Below, piece after piece: positions 31,900 through 41,704 of a stretch of DNA of 64,000 nt. Each line of letters opens with the position of its first letter. Within the stretch, counting starts at the first letter, position 1. The notes beneath the pieces were generated by a model. It searched no databases, was not told the DNA's origin, and saw only the letters and a program-made list of their open reading frames with translations. Origin of the DNA: Selenomonas sp. (lineage in GTDB: Bacteria; Bacillota; Negativicutes; Selenomonadales; Selenomonadaceae); contig JAKVOG010000003.1 of assembly GCA_022482925.1 (NCBI GenBank), forward strand, positions 1 to 64,000, in the 5' to 3' direction. A program made the position numbers and the translations under genes.

Positions 31900-32358
31900 A
31901 TGATGGAACTTACGGCTTTCGACAAATCTTTACTCAATCTGCTGCAGGCAAAACTGCCGGTGTGCAGACATCCTTACGCGAAACTGGCGGAACAGCTGGG
32001 CACGGAAGAACAGGTCGTTCTTTCCCGGCTGCAGGAACTCAAGGCTGCCGGCTATCTGCGCCGCATCGGTACGTTCTTTGATTCGACCCGGCTGGGCTAT
32101 AAGGGGACGCTGGTCGCGCTCAAAGTTGAGCCGGATCGTATGCAGATGGTAGCTGAGGCAATCAACCGTTACCCTGGAGCTACGCATAACTATGAGCGTG
32201 AAGGCAAGTATAATCTCTGGTTCACCCTGATTACACCATGCGTTGAACGGGAGCAGGCAATCCTTAGCGAAGTGGAGACCCTGCCAGGGGTAGAATCCAT
32301 GCTGAATCTGAAATCAAACAAAAAATACAAGATCAATGTACAGTTTAAGCTGCATTGA
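31900..32358 (+). CDS. ahbA: Siroheme decarboxylase subunit A (Lrp/AsnC-like)
   Basis: 152 residues: winged-helix N-terminus plus ligand-binding AsnC-type domain. With AhbB it removes the C12 and C18 acetate carboxyls of siroheme, giving didecarboxysiroheme in the alternative (siroheme-dependent) heme route. Typical parts are LRRIGTFFDSTRLGYKGTLVA and HNYEREGKYNLWFTL, where His and Tyr lie at the tetrapyrrole site. ATG 31900 (or 31903) follows GGGGAGG. ahbB starts 16 bases after its stop; the later ahb genes are not in this window. Confidence 0.88.
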   Translation: MMELTAFDKSLLNLLQAKLPVCRHPYAKLAEQLGTEEQVVLSRLQELKAAGYLRRIGTFFDSTRLGYKGTLVALKVEPDRMQMVAEAINRYPGATHNYEREGKYNLWFTLITPCVEREQAILSEVETLPGVESMLNLKSNKKYKINVQFKLH

Positions 32359-32374
32359 GGGTGAGACGGGAGCA

Positions 32375-32866
32375 ATGGCCATGGCAGAAGGAAATGTAAT
32401 AACAGAACTTGATAAGAAGATTGTCCGGGCTCTGCAGGGTGAATTTCCTTTGGTAGCGGAGCCGTACAAGGAGCTGGCTGACCAGATCGGTATTCCCGAA
32501 GAGGTATTCCTGGCCCGGGTGCAGGCGATGGAAGAGCAGAAGAAGATCCGCAAGATGGGCGCTGTGCTGCGCCATCGGGAAGTCGGTTATTCCGCCAATG
32601 TCCTGGTTGCCTGGGTGGTCCCGCCGGAGCGTCTGGACGAGATCGCTGAGCAGATGTCAGCCTGTCCGTCCGTGTCGCACTGCTACGATCGCAATACGGC
32701 CCCAGGCTGGCCCTATAATATCTACACGATGGTGCATGGGCACAGCCGCGAGGAGTGCGAAGCCATCGTTGCCGATATTGCTAAAACCTGCGGGATCAGC
32801 GAGCATGCGATGCTCTATTCGAAAAAAGAATGGAAGAAAACGTCCATGCAGTATTTTACCGATTGA
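32375..32866 (+). CDS. ahbB: Siroheme decarboxylase subunit B (Lrp/AsnC-like)
   Basis: 163 residues. The segment MGAVLRHREVGYSANVLVAW is the AhbB hallmark, followed by SHCYDRNTAPGWPYNIYTMVHG containing the active-site His/Tyr region. Partner of AhbA in a heterodimer. ATG 32375 or 32381; the latter has better spacing from GGGAG. Followed directly by a terminator, so the two genes form a compact operon. Confidence 0.9.
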   Translation: MAMAEGNVITELDKKIVRALQGEFPLVAEPYKELADQIGIPEEVFLARVQAMEEQKKIRKMGAVLRHREVGYSANVLVAWVVPPERLDEIAEQMSACPSVSHCYDRNTAPGWPYNIYTMVHGHSREECEAIVADIAKTCGISEHAMLYSKKEWKKTSMQYFTD

Positions 32867-32873
32867 TAGTGGA

Positions 32874-32902
32874 AGAGGAAGTGTTTGCTTCCTCTTTTTT
32901 TT
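32874..32902 (+). terminator. Intrinsic terminator after ahbB
   Basis: AGAGGAAG, 6-base loop, CTTCCTCT and eight T residues. Confidence 0.88.
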
Positions 32903-32977
32903 ATGCGTATATTATGTTAAAATGTAAACAACGTTTTGCTGGAAAGACAGCTTGTTTATGATAAAGGGGAACAGACT

Positions 32978-34162
32978 ATGATCAATCAGAAGATGTATGA
33001 ACTTGGCACGAAGAAATCCACGATCCGTACCATTTTTGAATTCGGCCGGAAGCGGGCCGCTGAGGTGGGCGAGGAGAATGTCTATGATTTCAGTCTGGGC
33101 AATCCAAATGTGCCGACGCCGGCGTTTGTCAAGGACGCGGCTATCGATATCCTGACGAATATGGAGCCGAGTGCAATCCATGGCTATACGGTGGCACCGG
33201 GCAATCCAGCTGCGCGTGAAGCACTGGCTAAGAGCGTCAATAAGCGTTTCGGCACACATTTTGCCGGTAAGAACTTCTTCCTCACAGCTGGTGCGGCTGC
33301 GGCTATCACCATCTGTTTCCGGGCGCTCTCGCAGCCGGAGGATGAGTTCATCACGTTTGCACCGTTCTTCCCGGAGTATCAGGCTTTCGTAGAGTCGGTC
33401 GGCAGCAAGCTGGTGGTTGTGCCGGCACAGCCGAAGGATTGGCAGATTCGATTTTACTGCTTTTGAGCAGCGGGTGACGAGTCATACGAAAGCGGTGATC
33501 ATGAATTCGCCGAACAATCCAAGCGGGGCGGTCTATTCGGAAGAGACCATCCAGAAGGTTGCCGATATCCTGCGGGCTAAGGAAGCGGAGTATCATCATC
33601 CGATCTTCATCATTTCCGATGAGCCGTATCGTGAGATCGCCTTTGATGGCTATACGGTGCCGTATGTGCCGAAATACTATGAGAATACGCTGGTCTGCTA
33701 CTCATACAGCAAGTCCTTCTCGCTGCCGGGCGAGCGTATTGGCTACATCATCGTGCCGGATGAGGTGGCTGATTTCGGCAAGGTCTATGGGGCGATTGCC
33801 GGTGCAGCCCGTGTGCTGACGCATGTCAATGCGCCGTCACTCTGGCAGCTGGTCATCGGGCGCTGCGCGGATATGCCATCGATATCAGCACGTATGTCCG
33901 GAACGGGCAGCTCCTGTATCAGGGCTTATCGATGCCGGCTTTACCTGCGTGAAGCCGCAGGGCGCGTTCTATCTCTTCCCGAAATGCCTGGAGGAAGATG
34001 ATTATGCGTTCTGTGAGCGGGCGAAGAAATATGATCTGCTGCTGGTGCCGGGGACAGGACTTCGGCTGTCCGGGCTATTTCCGCGCAGCATACTGCATCA
34101 AGACGGAGACCATTGAGAAATCCCTGCCGCTCTTCAAGAAACTGGCGGCAGAATATAAATAA
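32978..34162 (+). CDS. PLP-dependent aminotransferase, class I/II (four frame breaks)
   Basis: AspC-like fold type I aminotransferase, 394 residues after correction. Visible: YDFSLGNPNVPTP, TAGAAAAITICFRAL, NSPNNPSGAVYSEE, and the PLP lysine in SYSKSFSLPGERIG. Breaks: extra base near 33449, missing base near 33869, missing base near 33927, extra base near 34060 (PGTG then FGCPGYFR). Insertions and deletions cancel to a whole number of codons. ATG 32978 chosen from AAGGGGA upstream and family alignment. Substrate cannot be stated; it is monocistronic with its own terminator. Confidence 0.85.
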
Positions 34163-34174
34163 TGATTGATTTTT

Positions 34175-34219
34175 ATACCGGAACGGTTCAGCGTAGGCTG
34201 GCTGTTCCGGTATTTTATT
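34175..34219 (+). terminator. Intrinsic terminator after aminotransferase
   Basis: ATACCGGAAC and GTTCCGGTAT arms with a 19-base loop, then TTTTATT. The following 195 bases to 34413 are AT-rich with no gene; a small hairpin CAGAAAA/TTTTCTG lies near 34283. Confidence 0.75.
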
Positions 34220-34413
34220 GCAAATTCAGGTAATAATTATGACAGCAGGTTCTAATTCTGACGTAAAAATTTAATTTTTTTCAGAAAACAGGTAGGAGTT
34301 TTCTGTTTTATAGGGAATATATACGGAGAAAGTGATTGAATAGTGCTAATTGTATAAAAATTTAAGACAGGATTGGGTTTTTAGGGATAGTCAGATAGGG
34401 GGAGGGAAGCCCT

Positions 34414-34908
34414 GTGGCAGAACATGAACCAATGGTAGAAGTCTTTATTTACGAGACCCGACAGTTCCTGGAGCAATTGGAACAGCGGGCACTGGCCAGT
34501 GAGGACAGTGGTAGTTTTCAGCCGGAGGATGTGAATGAGATCTTTCGGGCGATGCATACGATCAAAGGCTCAGCGGCTATGATGATGTTTGATGAGATTT
34601 CACATCTGGCCTATGCAGTGGAGGATGTCTTGTTTCAATCGGTAGCTGTTGCAGCTGGCAAGGCCGCGCTGGGGGTCATCCTGACCGGAATGGGCAACGA
34701 CGGCGGTCATGGCCTGCTGGCTATGCGGAAGCATGGCGCGGATACATTGGGACAGGACGAGCAGAGCAGCGTAGTCTACGGGATGCCCCGGGTGGCCTAT
34801 GAGCTTGGGGCCGTACGGCGGCAACTGCCATTATCCGTTATTGCGCCGACTATCATGGGACTGACACAGCACTCACAGCAGGAAGGAGGACATGCGCATG
34901 ATCAATGA
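34414..34908 (+). CDS. CheA HPt domain fused in frame to the C-terminal part of CheB
   Basis: 164 residues. Residues 1-72 are the N-terminal phosphotransfer domain of CheA, with the phospho-accepting His48 in [11 protein letters not shown]. Residues from about 73 are the end of the CheB methylesterase ([14 protein letters not shown] with the catalytic Asp near 96, then [15 protein letters not shown]). The CheA kinase part and the CheB receiver plus the Ser and His of its triad are missing. The join falls at AVEDVLFQS, where CheA (VEDLF) and CheB (VDVLF) sequences are alike, so a microhomology deletion of the middle of a che operon is likely. Esterase activity is not expected; the HPt might still be phosphorylated. 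GTG/ATG start near 34414 follows GGGGGAGG. Confidence 0.8.
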   Translation: MAEHEPMVEVFIYETRQFLEQLEQRALASEDSGSFQPEDVNEIFRAMHTIKGSAAMMMFDEISHLAYAVEDVLFQSVAVAAGKAALGVILTGMGNDGGHGLLAMRKHGADTLGQDEQSSVVYGMPRVAYELGAVRRQLPLSVIAPTIMGLTQHSQQEGGHAHDQ

Positions 34909-36632
34909 AGACGCCAGCAGTATTCCTGTGAAACTTCTTCAAGGAATGCTGGAAGGTATGAGTGATGGTATTGTCCTTACCGACAGTCAGGAACAGGTGA
35001 CCTTCATCAATCAATCTGCTGTCCGGATCCTGGGCTGTCGGGAACAGATCGATGGTCAGGGAACAGATATCCTTTCATGAGATTTGTTCTCTGCTCAATC
35101 TGCGTACCGGGCAGCGGTATGCAAGTCCCCTGGAACAGGTCATCCATGAGAATCGCGTGGTGGGGCTTTCCAGGAATATCGGGATCTTACGTGGCCCGCT
35201 TCAGGAATTGGTCTATTTGTCAGCAAACTGTTCACCGCTTAGAAACATGTCCGGTGAATCGTGCGGCTGCCTGGTGATCCTGCGGGATGTGACCCATCTG
35301 CGGCGGCTGGAACTGAAGGTCGAGAATGATCATGCTTATATGCGTTCTGTCTTTTCGGCCGCTAAGGTCGGGCTTTGTGTATTGAATGATCAGGGGGCTA
35401 TTGTCGACATCAATGATTCGGGCCTGGAGACGATGGAAATCAGTTATAACGACGCTATCGGACAGCAGTTCGGTGATGCATTCCGCTGTGAGAACAGCTT
35501 TCGCAGTGGTTGTGGTCATGGACATGCCTGCAGGCAGTGCCCTATTCGTCGCAACATCGAGGCTGCAATCCGTGATGAGCATTTTGAGAGCGAAGTCACA
35601 GCGGCCATGCATAGTCGTCGTGCACCAGAGCCAATATGGCTCAAGGTGTTCTTTTCCCAGGCAGAGTCCAATATTGGCCGGCAGATCATCGTGGCTATAG
35701 TGGACATATCCCAGCGCAAAAAAAGGGAGGCCGCCCTGGATGCGGCTCGGCGGACGGCTGAAGAAGCCAGTCAGACAAAGAGCCAGTTTCTGGCGAATAT
35801 GAGCCATGAGATACGGACCCCGATCAATGGGATGAATGGTATGATCGATCTTACGCTGCGTACCCGGCTGGATGAGGAACAGCGCGAAAATCTGCTGAGC
35901 GCCAAACAGTGCTCGGAAGATCTCCTGCGCATCATCAACGATCTCCTGGATTTCTCGAAACTGGAATGCGGCAAGATGGAGCTGGAACAGCTGGATTTTG
36001 ATTTGCGGCGGACGCTGCGTTGTGTTTGTCTGGTGCATCGCAAGGTTGCGAAAGGTAAGGGCCTCTATTTCCGGCCGGCTGATTATGAGCAGCTGCCACA
36101 TTATATTACGGGCGACCCGATGCGGCTGCGTCAGATCTTCCATAATCTGCTGACCAATGCCGTCAAGTTCACCACAGACGGCGGTATCACGGTACAGGGC
36201 GAGAAGCGCAGGCAGGGCGATCAGGCGGTTTTGTGGTTTGCCGTACGGGATACGGGCATCGGCATGTCCTTTGAGGAACAGAAGAAGCTTTTCAAGCCAT
36301 TCAGTCAGGTGGATGGATCGACTACGCGGAAGTTTGGCGGGACCGGTCTGGGACTGATGATTGTCAAGGATCTGGTGGAGAGTATGGGTGGTCAGATCGA
36401 AGTACATTCTGCGCCGCATTGCGGCAGCGAGTTCGCGTTCTGGATGCCTTTGCGTGAAGCAGCAGGAGAGTCAGAGGAAAGCCGGGAGCGTACTGTTTTT
36501 ATCAATACGCGTTGGAATAAGCAGTCAGCTGGCCCGGAGGCTTCTGAAAAAAAGGAAGAGGATGTGGGCGATATTGCCAGTTTGCTGGCATATTGTGAGC
36601 AGAAGCTGGATGAAGGAGATGCGTGCGAATGA
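34892..36632 (+). CDS. PAS-PAS histidine kinase (one frame break)
   Basis: 579 residues after correction. No membrane segment, so cytoplasmic. First PAS from [17 protein letters not shown]; one extra C near 35072 splits GTDI from [13 protein letters not shown]. The second PAS ([17 protein letters not shown]) contains a four-Cys cluster in [18 protein letters not shown] that may bind metal or sense redox. A coiled linker leads to HisKA with [12 protein letters not shown], then HATPase with N box [15 protein letters not shown] and [11 protein letters not shown]. Start ATG 34892 overlaps the CheA/CheB remnant; the stop overlaps the receiver gene start. Confidence 0.88.
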
Positions 36633-37012
36633 GAATACTGGTAGCAGAAGATGACCGGCTCAGCCGGATATTCCTGAAGAAATTTCTCACCCGCTATGGT
36701 GAGTGTGACGTAGCTGTCGATGGGATGGAGGCACTGGATTGCTTCATGGATGCCATCAAACAGAAAAAACCGTATGACCTGCTGTGTCTTGACATCATGA
36801 TGCCAAAGGTTGACGGGCTCAAGGTACTCAAAGCGATCCGTGTGCTGGAAAAGCAGCATCAGCTCAAGCACACCTGCATTATCATGATGACTGCTCTGGC
36901 AGATGTGGAATATGTGGATCAGGCACTGGAACTGGGCTGTGATGCCTATGCGGCGAAACCAATTGATACCGACAAGGTTGAGACCGCGATGAAGAACCTG
37001 GGACTGCTATAG
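36629..37012 (+). CDS. Single-domain response regulator
   Basis: 127 residues, receiver only. Acidic pocket EDD, phospho-acceptor Asp in LLCLDIMMPKVDG (about residue 56), Thr in MMTAL and Lys in AAKPID. No output domain, so it passes phosphate on or acts by protein contact, like CheY or Spo0F. ATG overlaps the kinase stop (ATGA), so it is the cognate partner. Confidence 0.93.
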   Translation: MRILVAEDDRLSRIFLKKFLTRYGECDVAVDGMEALDCFMDAIKQKKPYDLLCLDIMMPKVDGLKVLKAIRVLEKQHQLKHTCIIMMTALADVEYVDQALELGCDAYAAKPIDTDKVETAMKNLGLL

Positions 37013-37019
37013 TATTAGG

Positions 37020-37050
37020 ACCTTCCTTTCGGGGAAGGTTTTAATTTTTT
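37020..37050 (+). terminator. Intrinsic terminator after receiver gene
   Basis: ACCTTCC, 6-base loop, GGAAGGT followed by a T-rich run to 37050. Confidence 0.8.
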
Positions 37051-37202
37051 ACTGGATAATAACTTAAAGCTATAGTATAATGAAATATGTTGAATTGTGC
37101 CTAAAATGAGAATCCAATAGACATAGAAATGGGTTGTCCGGGCACCGTTATAGAACTGAGCGTATCATTAGTACAAGTCTCAAATGTATGGGGGAACCAT
37201 CA

Positions 37203-38111
37203 ATGGAGTTTCGACAGCTGGAGTATTTCTGTACCATCAGTGAGCTGGAGAATTTTACACGGACCGCTGAGGTCCTGCATGTCTCGCAGCCATCCGTTAC
37301 CAAAGCCATCAAGTCCCTGGAATCCGAGCTGGGATTGACTTTGATCGACCGAAGCCAGAAGCATGTGAGCTTGACTGAGGAAGGCAAGGCTTTTCTGCTG
37401 CATGCACAGCGTATCATGCAGGCGGCAGAGACCGCGAAGCAGGATATGATGCGCTACCGGTCCGATTCCCGGGGGACTATCCATTTCGGCATTCCGCCAA
37501 TGGTAGAGGCCTATCTGTTTCCGGACCTCTTTACCAAGTTTCAGAGCGTATTTCCCGATATTACGCTGGATGTCCAGGAATACAGCGATTCGGATGAAGT
37601 CAAGGAGCGGGCCAGTCTCAGTGAGCTGGATTTTGGCATCATATTAGGCGATGCGGACGAGTCGAGCGGCAATGAGCTGCTTATCCTGGAGGATGCCATG
37701 AGCATCTGTCTGCCGCCGGATCATCCGCTGACAGGCAAAGAAACCGTTTGCTTTGATGATCTGGTCAACGAGAAGTTCATCATGCAGCAGCCACATACCT
37801 ATCAGTATCGGAAAGTCTATAACCGTTGCAGCCAGGCAGGCTTCGTGCCGGATGTTGTGCTCTGTACCTCGCAGCTTAAGACCATCAAGCAGCTGGTCGC
37901 CAACGGCATGGGAATATCGATCCTGCCGAACTTTGTTACGCGTATGGAGAAGATCTTTGTGCGCAAGCCGCTGGAATCCAGTATGGGAGTGAGGGTATCC
38001 CTGTACTGGGGGGAACATAAGACCTTGTCCGTCGTCGATACACAGTTTATCGATTTCATGAAGAAATATACAGATACGCCGGATTTCAAGCAGCATTTCC
38101 GGCAGCACTGA
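37203..38111 (+). CDS. LysR-family transcriptional regulator
   Basis: 302 residues, intact. N-terminal winged helix (MEFRQLEYFCTISELENFTR, SQPSVTKAIKSLESELG) and a substrate-binding domain from RGTIHFGIPPM. It resembles CbbR/CysL-type and CynR-like regulators, ligand unknown. ATG 37203 preferred to upstream frame starts because family alignment begins there. It lies 17 bases before smc and reads the same way, but no functional link is apparent. Confidence 0.88.
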   Translation: MEFRQLEYFCTISELENFTRTAEVLHVSQPSVTKAIKSLESELGLTLIDRSQKHVSLTEEGKAFLLHAQRIMQAAETAKQDMMRYRSDSRGTIHFGIPPMVEAYLFPDLFTKFQSVFPDITLDVQEYSDSDEVKERASLSELDFGIILGDADESSGNELLILEDAMSICLPPDHPLTGKETVCFDDLVNEKFIMQQPHTYQYRKVYNRCSQAGFVPDVVLCTSQLKTIKQLVANGMGISILPNFVTRMEKIFVRKPLESSMGVRVSLYWGEHKTLSVVDTQFIDFMKKYTDTPDFKQHFRQH

Positions 38112-38128
38112 ACAGGCAGGTGTAAGGA

Positions 38129-41100
38129 TTGCAGTTAAAACGTCTGGAAGCATACGGATTCAAATCCTTTGCAGACAAGATTACCATAGATTTTGACCAG
38201 GGGATTACGGCCATTGTCGGGCCGAATGGCAGCGGCAAGAGCAATATCACGGACGCGATCCGCTGGGTACTGGGCGAGCAGAATGTCCGCAACCTGCGTG
38301 GCACGAAAGCAGAAGACATCATCTTTACCGGCTCGGCTTCACGCAAGGCACTGGGCGTAGCGGAAGTATCCCTGTTCTTTGCCAATGATGGCACACTGCC
38401 GGTTGATTTCCGCGAGGTAGTCGTGACCCGTCGCCTCTATCGGAGCGGCGAGAGCGAGTTCTACATCAACCGTTCCCGCTGTCGTCTGAAGGATATCTAT
38501 AACCTTTTCGCGGATACCGGCATCGGACATGATGGCATGAGCATCATCGGCCAGAACCGCATTGATGATATCCTCAATGCCCGGCCGGAAGAGCGGCGGG
38601 CATTCTTTGAGGAGACCGCCGGCATCACGAAATACCGGAACCGCAAGAAGGAGTCGGTCCGGAAACTGACAGATACCGAGAATAACCTTGTACGCGTGCA
38701 GGATATCCTGCGCGAGATTGAGACACAGCTCGAGCCGCTGGCCCGGCATGCCGAAAAGACCCGTGTCTATAACGGGCTGCATGAAGAGTATCAGCGTTGC
38801 AAGCTGACCAGGCTCTCGCAGGATTATGCGCGGGAAAGCCAGCATAAGATCGACAATGATGGGAAACTTGCTGCTGCCCGTGATGAGGCGGTAGCAGCAG
38901 ATACCCGGGTGAAAGCCATTGCTGCCCGCAAGGAACAGCTGGGTAAAGAAATCATCGACCTGGAGCAGGCAATTCAGACGCAGGGCGAGAAGAATGAAGC
39001 CGTTCGGCGCAAGATCGAAACCGCGTCCAATGAGATGGCAACCCTGCAGGAGCGTCAGGATCAGAGCGATGCCGCGAAGGAGCGGATACTGAACCGTCGT
39101 AACGAGCTCAATCATGAGATCGCCCAGGCTGTTGCAGCGATGGCGCAGCTTACCGAGCAGGAAGCCGGTCAGAAGAAGGACCTGGCCCTGGCGGATGAAC
39201 TGCTGGCCAAAGAGAAGGAAAAAGCCCGTACTTTTGCCCAGCGGATCCGGGAACAGAAAGAAAAAGATAAAGCGGCGGAAGCACTCAAAGAAGAGAAGCA
39301 GTCCGTACTGGTCCAGGCGCAGCAGGATCTGGCGGTCATCGAGCGCGACATCGAGAATGGCAGCGGCGGGCAGGAAGAACGGGAACAGGCCCTGGCCGAG
39401 GCCCGTCAGAAACTGGATGAACTCAATGAACTTCGCCAGAAGCTCACTGCTGAGCGCGAGTCACAGGAGCAGGAAATCCAGCAGCGGGTGACGGCTCAGC
39501 AGCAGGCTCTTAAAACACAGCAGGCGGCAGAGCAGGAACTGGAACAGATCCGGCATCAGTCGGCGGCCACGCAGCAGCAGATCGAATCGGCACAGAGCAA
39601 GGTGCAGTTCCTGACCCGCATGCAGCAGGCCTATGAAGGATTCGGCCGGGCCGCCAAGGCGGTGCTCAAGAGCCATGAATCCTGGCGCAGCGGCGTAGCC
39701 GGTGCAGTAGCCGAGCTCATCGATGTGCCAAAGGACTATGTCACGGCTATCGAGATTGCCCTGGGCGGCAACCTGCAGAATATCGTCACGAAAGACACGG
39801 ATACGGCCAAGTCAGCCATTGCGTTCCTCAAACGGGAACGGCAGGGGCGCGTGACCTTCCTGCCGTTGTCGACCATTGTCGTGCGGCAGCCACAGGCCAT
39901 TCATTTTGATGCGCAGGATGGCGTTGTCGGCTGGGCTAATGAGCTCGTGAAAACCGAGCCGGCCTACCGGAAAATCGCCGATTTCCTGTTGTCGCGTACT
40001 TTGGTCGTGGATACCCTTGACCATGCGCTGGCTTTGGCGAAGAAACAAGGCTATCGCCTGCGTATCGTCACGCTGGAAGGCGAGCTCCTGAATCCGGGCG
40101 GCTCACTGTCCGGAGGCAGCCGGCAGCATCAGGAAGCCAGCTTCCTGAACCGGAATGGGGAAATCGAGCAGCTGAAGCAGAGTATCTCCGGCTGGCAGCA
40201 GGACCTGCAGCAGCTCACGGCTAAACGGTCTGCGGCTGAGCAGGCTCAGACAGCTGCCGAAAAGCAGCAGACTGCTGCACTGGAAGCACTCCAGCAGGCG
40301 AACGTCCATCGGGCGGAATTGCGCGTGACGATCGAGCGGCTGGGGGAGAACCTCACGAGCCAGCAGCAGCAGGTTGCAGATCTGGCCAAAGCGGCCGAAG
40401 AACTCAAGGCAACCTTTGCACGCATCCAGGAGAAGAAAGTCATGGCCTCCCGGGCGGTGCATGCGGCCGAGCAGGCCTATCGGGAAGCCAGCAAACAGGC
40501 AGAAGACATCGCCATCGAGCTCGAGGATCTGGAGCAGGATGCCGAGGACCTGTCGACCTATATCCAGGACCGCGAGGTCAAGCGGGCTGTCCTGGAGCAG
40601 GAAGCCATGCGCAGCCGGGAACACCTGCTGCTGCGTACGAAGGACAAAGCCCGCAGTGAGCAGGCCCTGCGCGACAATGAAGCCGAAGAGAAGCAGCTGC
40701 TGGACGGTCTGGCTGAAAGCGTCACCCGGCTGGCAGAGATTGCCGGTCAGAACAAGACCTGGCAACAGGCCTATGACGAAGGGCAGGAGGCGCAGAACGC
40801 GCTCTATACCCAGCGCATGGAAAAGCTTACGGCCAGTCAGCAGACCGATAAAGATGCACACGAAGCGGCGCGTAAACTCAATCAGGTCCAGGAACAGATC
40901 CATAAACTGGAACTGGTCGAGACCAAGCTCCAGCTGGCACTGGCTGACTATCAGGAAACCATTCTTACGGAATACGGCCTGACGCCTGAACGTGCAGCTG
41001 AGGAAGCCCTCGACATGGAGGCTGTTGATATCCGTCAGCGCATGAATGAACTGGATAAAGAGATCCGAGCCCTGGGCCCGGTCAATCCGAATGCGCTGGA

Positions 41101-41674
41101 AGAATATGAAGAACTGAACAAGCGGCATGAGTTCATGCACAAGCAGTCCAGCGACCTCATCGAGGCGAAAGAAGATCTGGAACGGATCCTTTCGGAAATG
41201 GATGAGGCCATGACGAAGCAGTTCAAAGATGCCTTTGTCCAGATCCAGGCCTATTTCGGAGAGATCTTCGTACGGCTTTTTGGTGGCGGCAAGGCAGAAC
41301 TCAAGCTGCTGGATGAGAACGACGTGCTCAATACAGGCGTCGACATCCTCGTGACCCTGCCGCAGAAGAAACGGCAGAACCTGTCGGCACTGTCCGGCGG
41401 CGAGCGTGCGCTGACCGTTATTGCGCTGCTCTTCTCGTTCCTGCGCTACCGGCCATCGCCATTTTCCGTGCTCGATGAGATCGATGCACCACTGGATGAG
41501 GCGAACGTCGTACGCTTCGGCAGCTTCCTGAAGGAATTTGCTGACCATACACAGTTTATCGTCGTCACGCATCGTAAAGGCACCATGGAATCGGTCGATA
41601 CGATGTATGGCGTTACCATTGAAGATGCCGGCGTATCCAAGATACTGTCCGTGCGTCTGGATGACATAGAATAA
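38129..41674 (+). CDS. smc: Chromosome segregation protein SMC
   Basis: 1181 residues in one unbroken frame. Walker A GPNGSGKSNITDAIRW near residue 32, long Gln/Glu/Ala-rich coiled coil (about 165-510), hinge (about 515-660, GVAGAVAELIDVPKDY), return coil, then the signature LSGGERALTVIALL and Walker B FSVLDEIDAPLDEA near 1110. Condenses and separates chromosomes with ScpAB. TTG 38129 with AAGG upstream; MQLKRLEAYGFKSFAD is the exact family start. smc-ftsY order is the usual Firmicute one. Confidence 0.97.
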   Translation: MQLKRLEAYGFKSFADKITIDFDQGITAIVGPNGSGKSNITDAIRWVLGEQNVRNLRGTKAEDIIFTGSASRKALGVAEVSLFFANDGTLPVDFREVVVTRRLYRSGESEFYINRSRCRLKDIYNLFADTGIGHDGMSIIGQNRIDDILNARPEERRAFFEETAGITKYRNRKKESVRKLTDTENNLVRVQDILREIETQLEPLARHAEKTRVYNGLHEEYQRCKLTRLSQDYARESQHKIDNDGKLAAARDEAVAADTRVKAIAARKEQLGKEIIDLEQAIQTQGEKNEAVRRKIETASNEMATLQERQDQSDAAKERILNRRNELNHEIAQAVAAMAQLTEQEAGQKKDLALADELLAKEKEKARTFAQRIREQKEKDKAAEALKEEKQSVLVQAQQDLAVIERDIENGSGGQEEREQALAEARQKLDELNELRQKLTAERESQEQEIQQRVTAQQQALKTQQAAEQELEQIRHQSAATQQQIESAQSKVQFLTRMQQAYEGFGRAAKAVLKSHESWRSGVAGAVAELIDVPKDYVTAIEIALGGNLQNIVTKDTDTAKSAIAFLKRERQGRVTFLPLSTIVVRQPQAIHFDAQDGVVGWANELVKTEPAYRKIADFLLSRTLVVDTLDHALALAKKQGYRLRIVTLEGELLNPGGSLSGGSRQHQEASFLNRNGEIEQLKQSISGWQQDLQQLTAKRSAAEQAQTAAEKQQTAALEALQQANVHRAELRVTIERLGENLTSQQQQVADLAKAAEELKATFARIQEKKVMASRAVHAAEQAYREASKQAEDIAIELEDLEQDAEDLSTYIQDREVKRAVLEQEAMRSREHLLLRTKDKARSEQALRDNEAEEKQLLDGLAESVTRLAEIAGQNKTWQQAYDEGQEAQNALYTQRMEKLTASQQTDKDAHEAARKLNQVQEQIHKLELVETKLQLALADYQETILTEYGLTPERAAEEALDMEAVDIRQRMNELDKEIRALGPVNPNALEEYEELNKRHEFMHKQSSDLIEAKEDLERILSEMDEAMTKQFKDAFVQIQAYFGEIFVRLFGGGKAELKLLDENDVLNTGVDILVTLPQKKRQNLSALSGGERALTVIALLFSFLRYRPSPFSVLDEIDAPLDEANVVRFGSFLKEFADHTQFIVVTHRKGTMESVDTMYGVTIEDAGVSKILSVRLDDIE

Positions 41675-41704
41675 ACCGGTTGTTTTTTGACCAGGAGGAC
41701 TAAA

